From Notospermus geniculatus (lineage: Eukaryota; Nemertea; Pilidiophora; Heteronemertea; Lineidae): DNA of 64,000 nucleotides. Location of the stretch: assembly GCA_002633025.1 (NCBI GenBank), contig NMRB01002515.1:1-64000 (forward strand), written 5' to 3'. Numbering within the stretch: the first letter of the stretch is position 1; every line of letters begins with the position of its first letter. Below are positions 1 through 10,995 of the stretch, piece after piece. The notes beneath the pieces are model-generated. The model saw only the letters and a program-made list of their open reading frames with translations, was not told the origin of the DNA and did no database searches. The position numbers and the translations under genes are program-made.

Positions 1-840
1 CTTGTTCAGGACGTGATACTCTTTCGATTGAGGTATGTTGACACCTTTCTTCACGAAATTCCCACAGAATACAATTTGGCACCTGACTAATAACTTGACC
101 CAGATTGCTCATAACTGACATGTTCCCATGTCCAAAAGGGTGAGCACATGGTCCATGGACAATTTCATTCATTCTGTCAAGAGTAGCCTCATAGAGATTC
201 TTTTTTACATGCTCTTTAGTTGATTTTCATCGAAGTTTCGATGGTTACTTTCCCAGAACTCCGAATCAGTAAGCAGAAATCGACTGTCGAAGTAAAAGGG
301 TTAATATATGACAAATTGTTTTCCAGACCTCTTATTGGGCACTGATTTGTTTTATTTTAGTCCTTTTCATATGAGACTCCAGCAACAATCATACCTCATA
401 CATCTATTTCGTAAGCCTCCAGCACCACTGGATTTTGCAACGCGAGTCACACACATTATGTAATATCATGCCTCAACCATGACATTAATTCCATTTGTCT
501 TCACTTGAGGTTGTACCTGGTTTACAGTGTAACACTTTGTTGATATGACCATTTTGTTCCGCAATCAGTGCCTAGGAACGAGTCCTATTTAGAAATCCCG
601 TGGAATCTCGCGGTCTCGCGCCGCGGTTCTTGTTGAGTGTAGCTGTTCACGACATTCTTCAGGCGGTCACGTGACCACGGGCGAGACAACCTCGAATCCA
701 GGTGTCATACTACGATGCTGGGTGATGTTCGGCTACCGAAAGTACACCCAGGGTATTGTTTTAGTGAAGATTGAGATCCTGGGTAATCTTTGTATATACC
801 CAGGACGACATTTACCCTTTCAGCATTACTGTGTAAAGTG
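1..840. other. No gene seen; one repeat fragment
   Basis: No convincing coding region or RNA gene is visible. Positions 62-170, read on the minus strand, are a copy of a dispersed repeat also present at about 886-955 and 45704-45830 (shared words GGTCCATGGACC, GTGCTCACCC, TTTGGACAT and GTCAGTTATGAGCAATCT). The rest is unassigned. Confidence 0.6.
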
Positions 841-885
841 CTGAAAATCAGTCAACCTGTAACGCGAGTCACGGTGGAAATGCCC

Positions 886-955
886 AAATGGTCCATTGAC
901 CATGGGCTCACCCCTTTGGACATAGTAGTTTAATGACAGAGAGAGGTATGTACGT
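886..955 (+). repeat. Dispersed repeat fragment (copy at 45.7 kb)
   Basis: Shares GGTCCATTGACCATG, CTCACCCCTTTGGACAT and AATGACAGAGAGA with 45704-45790, same strand. It is a short piece of a family with at least three copies in the window. Its ends and class are unknown. Confidence 0.6.
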
Positions 956-1001
956 GGTCCATCGACCATTTCATTCTTGTTCGCGGGGATTCGCCCGCCT
1001 A

Positions 1002-1100
1002 AGGGCTGATTCATTTCACTGCGTGTGCACATTCACGTCGTGGAAACCTGCGGTCAGTTTCATGCGCTTGACGGTCCGCAAGCGAGTATGAATCAGCCCT
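1002..1100. mobile_element. 99-bp hairpin MITE with TA target site
   Basis: The ends AGGGCTGATTCAT and ATGAATCAGCCCT form an inverted repeat flanked by TA on both sides, as expected for a Tc1/mariner-type MITE. It is too short to encode anything. Confidence 0.55.
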
Positions 1101-1335
1101 TAAGTCGCCACAGTGTGACCTGGGCTTAAGATGCGATTGTATTGCCATCCAACAGGAACGCGAGGATCTAGGCCTACGTGACCTGTATGGGTACGTTCAT
1201 ATAGATACGTTGACACCTCTCACAATCATGTGAACAACAACAGTCATGCTTTATCGTATTTGAAGTGGAATCGGTATTTCTAGCGGCAGTTTATTGAAAC
1301 TAGCTTCGTCTACGCTTCCGTACAATTCCCTCTTA

Positions 1336-1518
1336 AGGCCCGTTTTCACTATAGCGGATTCCGCTGCGGTTTCCGGCGAGCGGTGCGGTTTTCACAGGGC
1401 TTTGGATAATCCTTCGATGGTTTAACAATACAATGGCCTATTGATTATCCCAATGCCTGGGAAAACCGCTCCGCTCGCCGCAAGACGCGGCAGAGTCCGC
1501 TATAGTGGAAACGGGCTT
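1336..1518. mobile_element. 183-bp PIF/Harbinger-type MITE
   Basis: The terminal inverted repeats (AGGCCCGTTTTCACTATA at the left; AAGCCCGTTTCCACTATA as the reverse complement of the right end) continue inward as near-complementary arms. TTA lies directly on both sides (1333-1335 and 1519-1521), the 3-bp TWA duplication typical of PIF/Harbinger elements. No coding capacity. Confidence 0.7.
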
Positions 1519-1950
1519 TTAGTGAGCTGTCTGTGCTTTAGACTTGTACCCGGACCTAACTATTTTACATCAGCGTTTTGCACATGATAGGACCGGGCGT
1601 GCCTATCGCGTTCGTGAATCTGATTGGCTGGTGCAAGCGCAGGTGGTAACTATGGGAACTATTATGTTGATTGGTGGATTGGCTTCGTGATCGGTGGATT
1701 TCCTGGGTCAAATGTTGGTCACCTTCTATCTGCATTCCGGTACGTCAGCCGTATTGAGAATTGAATCAATTTACATTATTTACATAAAATTTCCAAGTGA
1801 CGTCACTGCCTAAATTCATCCAGAGATGGCGGCCAATACTAGTCCTACCATTAGTTTATGGTCCTACCAAACAAGCCACGTCCAACTGCAGCGCGCAGGT
1901 TGGTAAGATCAGGTACTAGTCTATCTTCCCTGTAGGCCTCAATGCTAATA

Positions 1951-2239
1951 GTACGTTTAAATCATCTGGAGCTCGATTGTCAGGCAGACCTTGGTATTGT
2001 TGGTGAAGTCTGGCTATTGACATGCGTTTTATTGACAGGACACTTCCAGCCAATCCCATGCCTGTGCCTGTGTTCAATTTCAAATCAAGGCCGTTGCATT
2101 TCTATTTCGAACCAAAGTTCAGCTGGTTAGAAAACAATGTGCATTGGACCGTTTAGAGAGAACCATAAGTTCATTGTTGTCTGGTTACTAGGGGTGTGAT
2201 TGACATACGCTCATCGAGCTCCAGATGATTTAAACGTAC
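1951..2239. mobile_element. 289-bp non-autonomous TIR element, TA target
   Basis: A 26-bp perfect terminal inverted repeat begins GTACGTTTAAATCATCTG and ends with its complement at 2214-2239. TA flanks both ends. The middle has no recognisable coding sequence. Consistent with a Tc1/mariner-type non-autonomous element. Confidence 0.65.
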
Positions 2240-2689
2240 TATAGTCCAACACACGGCACTTTCGACTCCGGCAATCAGCCCCGGCTGCGCATGGCGAAAA
2301 ATGCACGCATTTTCTAGTTCATCACGAGGATCTGGATGCACGAGTCTACATCTCTATAGCGTTATCGACGTAGGGATCCCTAATAATAGTGACCAACATT
2401 TTCACACACTTCTCTTTCTGGAACTATCTTGGATCATGACGATCTCTTGGTCTGGAAAGTCAGCTGAAAGCCACTTAATTGCGAGGAATCCCTCACAGTG
2501 TCTCTTGTGATAATTATTTGCTCGTGTGGTACCCCGGTATGCGACTTACCGCAAATCATGTGCAAATATATGTGTTAGGAGCGAAGTTGTGTGGAAAATA
2601 TGCGGAATGTACTGTACTGTCAGTCGCGGGCCGGAATACGTCAAATCCATCAAATGATTGAATCTGCTGAAACTGTCTTTTCGATGTCC

Positions 2690-3012
2690 CCATTCACTCT
2701 AAAAACTGAAGTGTTAGATTCTCACACTTATGGAGTGTTGGACTTGCTCCAACACTTGAAGTGGAGGAAAGTGTCACCATCACACTTTAAAGAGTTGATT
2801 GCAACACTTTGAAGTGGTGCCTTACACTTGAAACCGGGCTTGAAACACTTGGGACCGCCCCACCACTTATGGGTGATGTAATACACTGAAAGTGTTGGAA
2901 TAGGACCGCCCCACCACTCACGAGTGATGTAATACACTGAACGTGTTGGAATAGAAATAAAGTGTTGTTTTAACACTTTCTAAGAAAACCACTATAACAT
3001 TTAAAGTATTCC
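2690..3012. repeat. AGTGTT/AACACT motif-dense element
   Basis: The 8-base theme AAGTGTTG / CAACACTT recurs in both orientations about fifteen times. It includes a direct duplication of a ~52-bp unit (2851-2902 and 2903-2953) beginning GGACCGCCCCACCACT. The left side reads CACTCTAAAAACTG, like the left side of the TTGGGTTA-rich element at 29.93 kb. The pattern looks like a DNA transposon end region with many subterminal repeats; the class is not established. Confidence 0.5.
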
Positions 3013-3016
3013 TGCC

Positions 3017-3905
3017 TAGCACTTTCGAAGGAGATCACGACTACTTATACGGCTGGATATACAGAGCCAAGGAAATCGCCCAAAATAAAAAAAAGTCCAG
3101 AAAATCTGACCCGGGGAAGTCCGAGACAAGGAAACTGTCAAAAGACGGCGTCACCTGTTACAATTGTCAAGAGAAGGGGCATTATTCGTATGAATGCCCT
3201 AATGGCTCTTCTTCCTCAAAGAAAGGCAAAGCTCCGGGGTCGGCGCCAGGTGGTGCTGCAAAGAAGGCTTTGCTTTGTCTCAGTCCATCTCGTCCTGGCT
3301 TTCTGGAGCATGAAAAGTTTGAGTTGCAGGGGGCTGTGAATGGTGCATGTTCCGGCCAGGATGCTGATAGACACTGGCTGCAGTAATACTTTGGTGAAGA
3401 CGAGTTTGGTGCCACCTGCGGCCTACACTGGAGAGTCGATTAGCATCCTGCTTGCTAATGGCGCCACAGAATCGATTCCCCTCGCTAAAGTTCCCCTGTC
3501 AGTTGTGGATGAATGCACATGTGTTGTTGGTATGCTAGAAAATCTTCCGACAGACGTTCTCTTGTCGCAAGAAGACTATAGGTCCATAAGTAGGAGCCCG
3601 ATTCAGGCGGCTGGAGATAAGCAGGCCTCGTTAAATGAGAAAACGGCTTTTATCACCACTAGGGCGCAGCGAAAGTGTGAAGTAGAGTCTGAAAAGGCAG
3701 AAAAGTTGGTTACCCAAGCTGAGCAACCAAAGGTTAGAGCTTGTGAGCCAGTCTGTGAAACCGGCTCCGTGGAGTCGCAGGTACCTTCAACTAAGCCGGA
3801 AGACGACGGGTTTAATGCTTCTTCTATAGTTTCAGACAATGCTGTCAGAGGCACACCTTTCACTGAGTTTCACTTCAGCAGGGAGCTAATTGGACTTAGT
3901 TTTTG
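3017..3905 (+). pseudogene. Ty3/gypsy-like gag-protease fragment
   Basis: A retroelement remnant. One frame carries a gag zinc knuckle of the C-x2-C-x4-H-x4-C form (codons at 3156-3197, CYNCQEKGHYSYEC) preceded by a basic linker. The frame then changes near 3340, and the next frame carries an aspartyl protease start (LIDTGCSNTLV, Asp codon at 3370) followed by about 60 residues compatible with a retropepsin fold and then a charged, unrecognised tail. No reverse transcriptase, integrase or LTR is seen beside it. The gag-to-protease frame change could be a natural frameshift site or decay; with everything else missing, decay is likelier. Downstream it runs straight into a LINE fragment on the other strand. 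Confidence 0.7.
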
Positions 3906-3909
3906 AGTG

Positions 3910-4130
3910 ATAGAATGACCAAAGGGGTTGGACTTTACCTCCTCCCCTAAAGAATTCACACGAGACGTATACTTCTCCCTAGTCATATTTCTCAGCCTGT
4001 TCCTTAAGCGTTTATACGTAGACCAACTGGAAGCTTTATTATCGCGTTTTGCCTTACGGCAAGCAGATCTAACCTGGTTTGATAAGTGCTTTACCTCACC
4101 ATCGATCCAGCGAGGACGATGACCATTCAC
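3910..4130 (-). pseudogene. LINE ORF2 scrap (linker after endonuclease)
   Basis: About 70 codons on the minus strand read PRWIDGEVKHLSNQVRSACR and continue with basic, Arg/Lys-rich helical sequence. This is the typical region between endonuclease and reverse transcriptase in CR1/Jockey/RTE-type LINEs (W-x-L/D plus repeated R/K-KAKR). It ends at the junction with the gag-protease fragment and has no further LINE domains. Confidence 0.6.
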
Positions 4131-5661
4131 TCCAGATAGTGTCGATACACGAACCCAACGTAATGTACACTAAGCTTCCTACCTTGAAACACCCATTACA
4201 CCCTGCGCATACCAACTACGTCATCATTCACTCGCCTGATAACCGGAAGCGAAGGATCGAGGGCTCTGCATGGACAGAGGTAGGCTCCAAATATACAGTG
4301 TACGCATCCCAAAAATCGCATGCAATATGCGTCAAAAATGCAGAGAAGTCCAAACGAAAACGAATTCCGACTGCCACTGGTAGTACGTAACATGGCAAAT
4401 CGAGAACACCCATGCAAATACGCGATTTGTCCTCAAAATAAATATCAGCTCCGGTCTTGATATTAGCGGGTCCAACCACGCCCGCTCCAACGCCTCTACA
4501 CTGGAGGTGTTCGCCATGAATTCATGCATGTAGGCCAATGTACTGATTGGCCTCGCCTAAAGTTGTAATCGCGTGAAACAATGGAGAACCGAAAGGGAAT
4601 TAGGAGTTCTGTTATTCAAAGGAGATTGGCCTGTAAACCACACTGCCAAGCCAATGACAATGGACTAAACAATAATAGCTGTTGTAGACGTTTGGGCAGT
4701 CGACCTCCTTCCGTTCCCCATGTTAGGTAACACACTGCTAGGCCCAGGTGTATGTGGCATTGCGTATGCAGGGGCATGGCGACTTGCACATACAAGTAGA
4801 CGTCTCTTGATACACCACTCTTTGTGCAGCATGGAGAAAACGCGGAATTCCACGGAAATCCGCCAAGAATCCGAAACTGTAATTATAGCTTTTAACAATG
4901 GAATAAACTATACACTGGCCTTAACACATGTAGGGTATAATAATAATGAAATAACAAGGCCACGCAAAGAAGTTGGAATGCGGCCACAGCGGCATTGTTT
5001 CTGTCGCCCAACCACCTTGCTACCTCGTACCTAGGCCAGTGCCAATATGATAAGAGATAAGGGGAAGGGACGGGAGGGGATGATCCACGTGACAAGTTTC
5101 ACACCAGTTAATAGTACTGTATAAACTGCAGACCACCAAATTATGTCTCGCGGAATTCCGTGGAATTCACTGGTCACTGGATTCGATGCGATATGCTATT
5201 ATTACTATGGCGGTAATTACCTCTAATTCCCGTGAAATTTTCAGCCCGTAGCTTGCCTCTCGGAAACCACTGACATCGATCCGAGCTCCCTTTTTTACAC
5301 TCATCCCCACTGGCCTCGAGCTTAATAGCCTACACACTCTCAACCAGTGGCACAGATGGGGCCTAATCATGTTTCTGAACGCTAGATGGCGCAAAGTGCC
5401 GTTAACCAATCAGCGACCAGTATTTCACGCAACTAGGGGAAAAGCCGAAACATTTTTTTATTGGCTGATCGCCTTTAATTGGCTAGTTGATCGTCAACAA
5501 CTGGTAGTTACATCCAGTGTTCCGAAACGGACTTGGGCACCAAGTGTTTCAGTGTTTGCGGGTGACAGCTTCGATCGGAGGCCGATACCACTGAATTATT
5601 GAGTGTACCTTCTTTATGTCCTACGATTGCATCCCCCTTCAGGATAACCGAACGGAAGCAA
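4131..5661. other. Unassigned stretch, no gene seen
   Basis: Only short open frames without recognisable domains occur on either strand. I see no strong inverted or tandem repeat. Confidence 0.5.
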
Positions 5662-6684
5662 TCAATCAATTTCATAGCAGTTGTCACTTTGTCCCTTCCG
5701 CTTACACCTATGTTGACCGTCATATATTTTAGTCACCACACGATGGACCCACAGGCCACGATCATCAAAAGTGAGAAGGAATCCTGCCTCGTTTATAGAG
5801 TAGTAATTATAATTGAGTACAACCTTCCGTTTAGGCATGACCACGCGATGAATGGACGTCCGCTGAGATTGAGAATCACAAGGCATTAAAGTATACGCTG
5901 TCCGTGTCTTATGATGGTGATGGCGTTTGATACGTAGGCCTACTGTCTCGAGTATGCGGTGCATGGTCGAGTCGTATCCAAGATAATCATCAACAAAGTA
6001 TGGCTTTTTAAACTTGAACAGCAACTTCTTACTAACGATCCTGTCGTCGGTTCTTCGTAAATAATAACCGTACATGAGGTCTGACCGGGCAGCTTGCATC
6101 ACGAGAATGCTGTCTCCGTTTGGTAAATATGTGTTGTATAGTTTACGAACTGAACGGTTAAGTATTGTAGACTGGTAGACGAGTTTCATCTTCCCGTTGT
6201 GAATGGTAAAGTCATAGATGGCGGTAAAATGAAACGATTTTGGAATTGCAGCTAAGACACCCCCAGTGAAGTTATCTTGTATGTATAAGAATTCGGTCCA
6301 GTATATTCTTTTTCGATATCGTTTATTGCAGTTGTTTGTAGGCAACAACACGCACACTTTACCAAATGCGGCAACAAATTTTCCCTCAGTTGTGAATAAA
6401 CCAAGGTATTTATCAATATCAATATGCGACTGAACAAAAAAGATAAGTATTGCATGTTTATTACACAAACTGAAATGAACATGATCGAAACCATTCGATA
6501 TTTCACTCGTAAAGAGATGTTCCAAAAGAAAGGAATTTTTCCCTGTTGAATTGAGTCGTAATCCCATTATACGACATCGATCCTGGTGTTGAAAAATGCC
6601 CACTCGCTCCTGGTACCCTCTAATCTCGAAATCTCCTAAATTATCACCAAGCCCCATGGAATATAGAGGCGTAATGAATCCCAC
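5662..6684 (-). CDS. Unrecognised 340-codon ORF (beta-rich protein)
   Basis: The longest open frame outside transposons in the first 10 kb. I do not recognise a family. It is rich in alternating hydrophobic and polar residues typical of beta strands (for example KMKLVYQSTILN, GDSILVMQAA, GFLLTFDD), with a basic, His-rich stretch (RIKRHHHHK). No signal peptide follows the first Met, so it may begin in an upstream exon; reading further 5' hits a stop in TTTAACATAA near 6700, after which a splice acceptor is possible. Segments line up in order with the ORF at 51113-52111 (EGKFVAAFG with RGKKVATI; IYDFTI with LFVFDIS; a PC-x-SQSQR block with C-x-PLPNQR; GFLLTFD with GLAVYD), suggesting a paralogous pair in opposite orientation. 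That relation is inferred by eye. It could be a pseudogene exon. Confidence 0.5.
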   Translation of the reverse strand: MGFITPLYSMGLGDNLGDFEIRGYQERVGIFQHQDRCRIMGLRLNSTGKNSFLLEHLFTSEISNGFDHVHFSLCNKHAILIFFVQSHIDIDKYLGLFTTEGKFVAAFGKVCVLLPTNNCNKRYRKRIYWTEFLYIQDNFTGGVLAAIPKSFHFTAIYDFTIHNGKMKLVYQSTILNRSVRKLYNTYLPNGDSILVMQAARSDLMYGYYLRRTDDRIVSKKLLFKFKKPYFVDDYLGYDSTMHRILETVGLRIKRHHHHKTRTAYTLMPCDSQSQRTSIHRVVMPKRKVVLNYNYYSINEAGFLLTFDDRGLWVHRVVTKIYDGQHRCKRKGQSDNCYEID

Positions 6685-6876
6685 CTCTAAGCCTTGTTTA
6701 TGTTAAAAAGATTGGGAACAACATTAGTACTAAAACAGCCAATGGAGGTCATAACAGAAGTTAGCAGACTTGGATGTGTACATCGTCCTGCCATCAATGT
6801 TTGAACTCGCTCGCATTGTAGTCTAGTCAAAAAGGGGGGTTTGCGTGCACCTCTGGAAATAAACTTTTAATTAACA

Positions 6877-7490
6877 TTTTTATATAGGAAAAGATGTGTA
6901 GAAAACGGTTTGCTATGTTAACAATTGCACAAATTGTCCCACGTGCCTTTTTTAAGCAAATTAATCCGGCGTTATTGATAAATGTGTTATTCACCACAGA
7001 CTGGCTTTGTACAGGGGCAAGGGAACCAATGTACAGCTAACTTCTCAATGGATGGATTAAGACCCTATAAATGTATTACTAACAGATAGAAATATGAGGA
7101 CAGTGAATCACATAAACACAGTTTTGAATATTTTCAGTTGTTGCATGATGGGAAATTGCCGATTTTAAAATGTTTTAATGTAAAATTACACAAAATGGGG
7201 CCAAATACCCCAAAAAGTGATTTCCGCTTGCCAAAACAAATTAAGAACATGTTTGGCTGAATCAGAGGAACCATGTTTCTATCTGTTGGTAATACATTTA
7301 TAGAGGCTAAATCCAACCATTCAAAAGTTAGGTGTACATTGTTTCTCCTGCCCCTGTACAAACCGGTCTGATGGTGAATAACACATTTGTCAATAACGTC
7401 AGCTTAATTTGCTTAAAAAAGGCACGTGGGACAATTTGTGCAATTGTTAACATAGCAAACCGTTTTCTACACATCTTTTCCTATATAAAA
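6877..7490. mobile_element. 614-bp long-armed hairpin element
   Basis: Arms of about 145 bp (6877-7021 and 7346-7490) are near-perfect inverted copies, starting TTTTATATAGGAAAAG. The core (ATAAATGTATTACTAACAG and neighbours) is also present in the element at 32559-33271, though the terminal sequences differ. The right end abuts the LINE 3' end at 7491. Non-coding. Confidence 0.7.
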
Positions 7491-7527
7491 TGATAAATAA
7501 AAAGGCAATTTCCAGAGTGTTTGCGAA

Positions 7528-7558
7528 TTTTCGACCCCAACCGGGGTCTTCTTCAGGC
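7528..7558 (-). repeat. 3' hairpin of the LINE, hammerhead-like core
   Basis: On the minus strand CCTGAAGAAGACCCCGG is followed by TTGGGGTCGAAAA: a 6-bp stem (GACCCC/GGGGTC) between CTGAAGA and GAAA. The same layout appears three times at 49.54-49.80 kb. CTGANGA-stem-GAAA resembles the core of hammerhead ribozymes, but an extra A sits before the stem, so activity is doubtful. It lies in the LINE 3' untranslated region. Confidence 0.45.
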
Positions 7559-7839
7559 TGGAACTTTACAATCCGAAACTCTAGAACCAAATGGCAAGTA
7601 ATGGAATGGCAAGTAAAGTACAGCTTGGAGAGAGAGGGAGAAAAGAACGAGATAATCATACTAAACCAAGGAGTTGCATGGCAAGGCGTGAGAGATAAGG
7701 AGGTCCGTATGCCACAAGATAAGCAGTAGTATGTATGGAGGGCAGGAAAAGGCAGAGAGGACACGATGTAAATTTCACAAATCAAAGTAGGATGACGACG
7801 AAGAGAGAGAGAGAAAAAAAAAGAGTAACGTAATATTGA

Positions 7840-9015
7840 CTATATATTCAAAATCGGAAGTCCTTGCTGTATGAAATTGGCGGTACACTCCAACAATGCT
7901 TTGTTCACAGGTTGGGGAAGAAAATCAGCTCCAAATAATAGTACGTCAGTTTTATCTCTTGTGCTAAGATTATTAAGAGTCCGAATGTCAAGGGAAGGGA
8001 TATGATATAGATTATCATAAAATACTGTACGAATATTATTTAAGAGAGGACAATGGAAAAAGACATGAGTAATCGTCTGTTGGCGAGCTCCACAAGAACA
8101 AGAAGGGTTCAAAACAGCCGTGAAATTATGCAAGTATAGGTGATTCCTATAAAGTAAATCACATCTACAACGATTAAGACAAACTTCATAATCTATGGGC
8201 CAAAGTAAGCTGAGGTGGCAAAAAGATTCTTAGGACCGTTCAGAAAAATTCTCAAATTATACTTGAAGGAGTTACGAGAATTTTTCTGACGAATATTATT
8301 GGGAATGGTTTCCCAGAGTTTGATGCAACTGGGTATAGTAGAGCGAAGAAGGTAACGGGGCATAATTGGAAGGCGGTAGGGGTTATGATTACGTAATCTT
8401 CTATCCGGTATTGGGGGTATCAAATGAGTGAAAAAGATTTTGGATAAATCGGGGAGCCAGACCCGTTTCATTATCATACGTTAGAGTTAACTTTTTTTCT
8501 TTGCGACGATCTGCTAAATTCATCCATCCAAGACATTTGAGAACTTTACTTGTATTGGTGCCATGGATACAACCACTAACAATCAAAGCGCCCCTGTAGT
8601 GGATTCGATCAAGTTTTGCTAACAATTCCTCACTAGCTGCATCGAAAAGAATACAGCCGTATTCCAGATGGGGTAAAATAAATGAAAAATATATCTGTTG
8701 TAAGTGCTTCGATTTGACTGAACGGGTTAGAAGTGACAGCGGATTAAGTTTATTATTACATGTTACGATAATGTTTTCGATGTGTGGTCGAAAATCTAGT
8801 GTCGAGTTCAATATAAAGCCAAGATGTTTGTGCGTGTCACGTCGTGGTATCAGTTCACCATTCATGAACAGGTCTGGATAGGGTCTAGGTACAAGTGTAG
8901 GAGAATGAAAAATTAATTCATTGCTTTTTGTGGCTTTAAAATTTAGTCTCCATAACATTGACCAGTGGGTAAGTCGTTCAGTGTCACTTTGTAATAACAA
9001 GTGGGAATGCAACAT
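7840..9015 (-). pseudogene. LINE ORF2 C-terminal part (thumb to Cys/His end)
   Basis: Continuation of ORF2 after the catalytic motif, broken by frameshifts near 8450 and 8180. The first part (8401-9015) has the conserved KHLGFILNSTLDFRPHI block that follows the active site in CR1-type reverse transcriptases, then PHLEYGC and HYRGALIVSG. The next part (8193-8477) has the RNHNPYRLP and IPSCIKLWETIP blocks. The last (7840-8133) has PSCSCGARQQTITHVFFHC, a C-x-C...H...C end typical of these LINEs. No RNase H domain is seen. Confidence 0.75.
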
Positions 9016-9060
9016 ATCACTATTACGACTAACAGGCAGGAATAAGGAAGAATCATCCGC

Positions 9061-9738
9061 CTATAAATATAACTTACAATGTCTAACAGAATCTTTAATA
9101 TCGTTGATATATATTAAAAACAGGAGGGGTCCAAGAATTGAACCTTGTGGAACACCACAGTTAATTCTACCTGCAGAGGACCAATCAGAAAAAGTCTGAT
9201 TGACTTCGGCACGCAGCTTCCTATTTTCTAAATATGACTTAAACAGCATAATGACATTGGGGCCAAAGCCATATGCCTTCAATTTATGAAGCAGCAGAAA
9301 GTGAGGGATAGTATCAAATGCGCCTTCTATATCTAAAAATACTGCCCGAGTATCCATACCAGCTTGACGATTCAGTAAGATGTTATGAATGATGTCTATA
9401 AGTTGCTTTTGAGTATCGTGGCCTTTAATGAACCCCGACTGAAATCCATAAACAAGATCGTTGGAAGCCATGTGGTCATAAATATGAATGAATATAACAC
9501 GCTCAAAAATCTTATATAAGGCATTTAGCAATGTCACAGGTCGGTAATTAGAAAGAGAATTTCTCTGCCCTTTGTTCTTAAAAATTGGAACGATAGTTCC
9601 TGATTTCCAACAATTGGGAAACACTTTCTTGTTGAGTAGAAGATTGAATAAACTACTCAAGGGACGAGCAAAGGAATGTGCAGCCGGATGTAGCATTCTA
9701 TTGTTTATACCGTCATCACCCCCCTTTAGAAATATCAA
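9061..9738 (-). pseudogene. LINE ORF2 reverse transcriptase core
   Basis: Reverse transcriptase motifs in order: LSNYRPVTLLNALYKIFERV, GFQSGFIKGHDTQKQL, AVFLDIEGAFD with the first catalytic Asp, and NCGVPQGSILGPLLFLIYIN. The frame then meets a TAG stop at 9061-9063 exactly where the Tyr of the YADD box is expected; the ADD that follows is intact in the same frame. The enzyme would copy LINE RNA at the nicked target. The stop and the flanking frameshifts mean no active product. Confidence 0.8.
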
Positions 9739-10995
9739 GGTCCCTCAAACATTTAAGTACTGTAGCTCGATCTGTAAAAAGAACATTCAGTTTTGCATTA
9801 GTTATTTCAGGAAAGAATGGTACCACCGCCTCATCATAGTTATGTCGAAAACGATTGAGAAACTGTTTTAAAAACATGTCTGCCTTGGCTAGATCAGTAG
9901 TAGCAAGTAAGCATTCATGTTCTAAAGTAGGTATACTCGAGGAAAATTTAGAACCCAGTAGTTTTTTAATAAGTTCCCAGTAGTTCTTGGTACTTGAAGA
10001 GCTGACATTCAGTGATTCACATAGGTTAGAAAAATGTTGTTGTTTAGCAGTGTTCACTAAATTCCTAACTACCATCACCTGATTTTTAAAACGTTGTAAA
10101 TTCTCAGGAGATCGATTTCTGACTAACATGTTATAGTATTTCTTCCTTTTATTAATTGCAGATTTGATATTATTATTGAACCAGGGCATGTCTTTAGGCT
10201 TAGTAACTTTGGTAAAATGAGGAATATGGTTTTTGAAGATTGTAAAAAGATTTTGACAAAACAACTCAGTCGCCAAATTCAAATCCTCTAAATTTAGGAT
10301 GTCCTGCCAAGCAAAGTGCTCAATAGAATGATTAAGTAGAGTATGATCAGCTTGATCATATTTCCACACAACTTTTTTAACTTGACATTCAGTAATAGGA
10401 GGAGAAAGATTAAGTGTTGCCACGATCGTACTGTGGTCGGAGCCGGATATTGGAGCACTAACTTGAAAATCAGAAACAAGCCCAGGATTATTAGTCAACA
10501 TAAGATCAAGACAGGATTCACTGGCTACGGTTCATGGGAAAGTTGAGTTAACGCGTGTTTTACACTCATATCATACAAATCTTGACCAGCCGTTGTATTA
10601 ATGTCACCATTCCACCACATCCTACTTTTAAAATCTCCCCCAAATATAATGTTGTCTCTATTTACATCAAATGAATTACTCAAAATAACATCTAAGTAAG
10701 TAAGACAATCAATTCGCTCGGCTGCCGTTTGAGACGGTGATCTGTAACAAGAACCAAAAAATAACTTGCGGTGGTTGATCCCAAATTCAAACCACATACA
10801 CTCAATATTGTTCCTTTCAAGGTCATGTCTTCGCTTGGCTGTAATACTCTCATGAACATAAATTAACATACCCCTACCAGTGGAATGATAAAATGTAGAG
10901 TTTAAAGCATGATAACCATCAATATTGTACTTCCCCAAATCAAGATTAACACCTGTCTCACTGATGGCTGCAATGAGAACTTTGTCAGAGATCAA
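9716..10995 (-). pseudogene. LINE AP-type endonuclease and linker, truncated
   Basis: Two frames (10525-10995, then 9716-10501). The first has the endonuclease Glu motif (AAISETGVN), a FFGSCYRSP block and GGDFKSR (usual GDFN). The second has SDHSTIVATLN, the SDH box, then a long basic linker (MPWFNNNIKSAINKRKKYYN). The first strand of the fold, with its catalytic Asn, is missing: sequence jumps from just past the 2A motif to the Glu motif, so about 40 residues are deleted and the frame is changed near 10992. The enzyme would nick target DNA for LINE insertion; this copy cannot. Confidence 0.75.
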
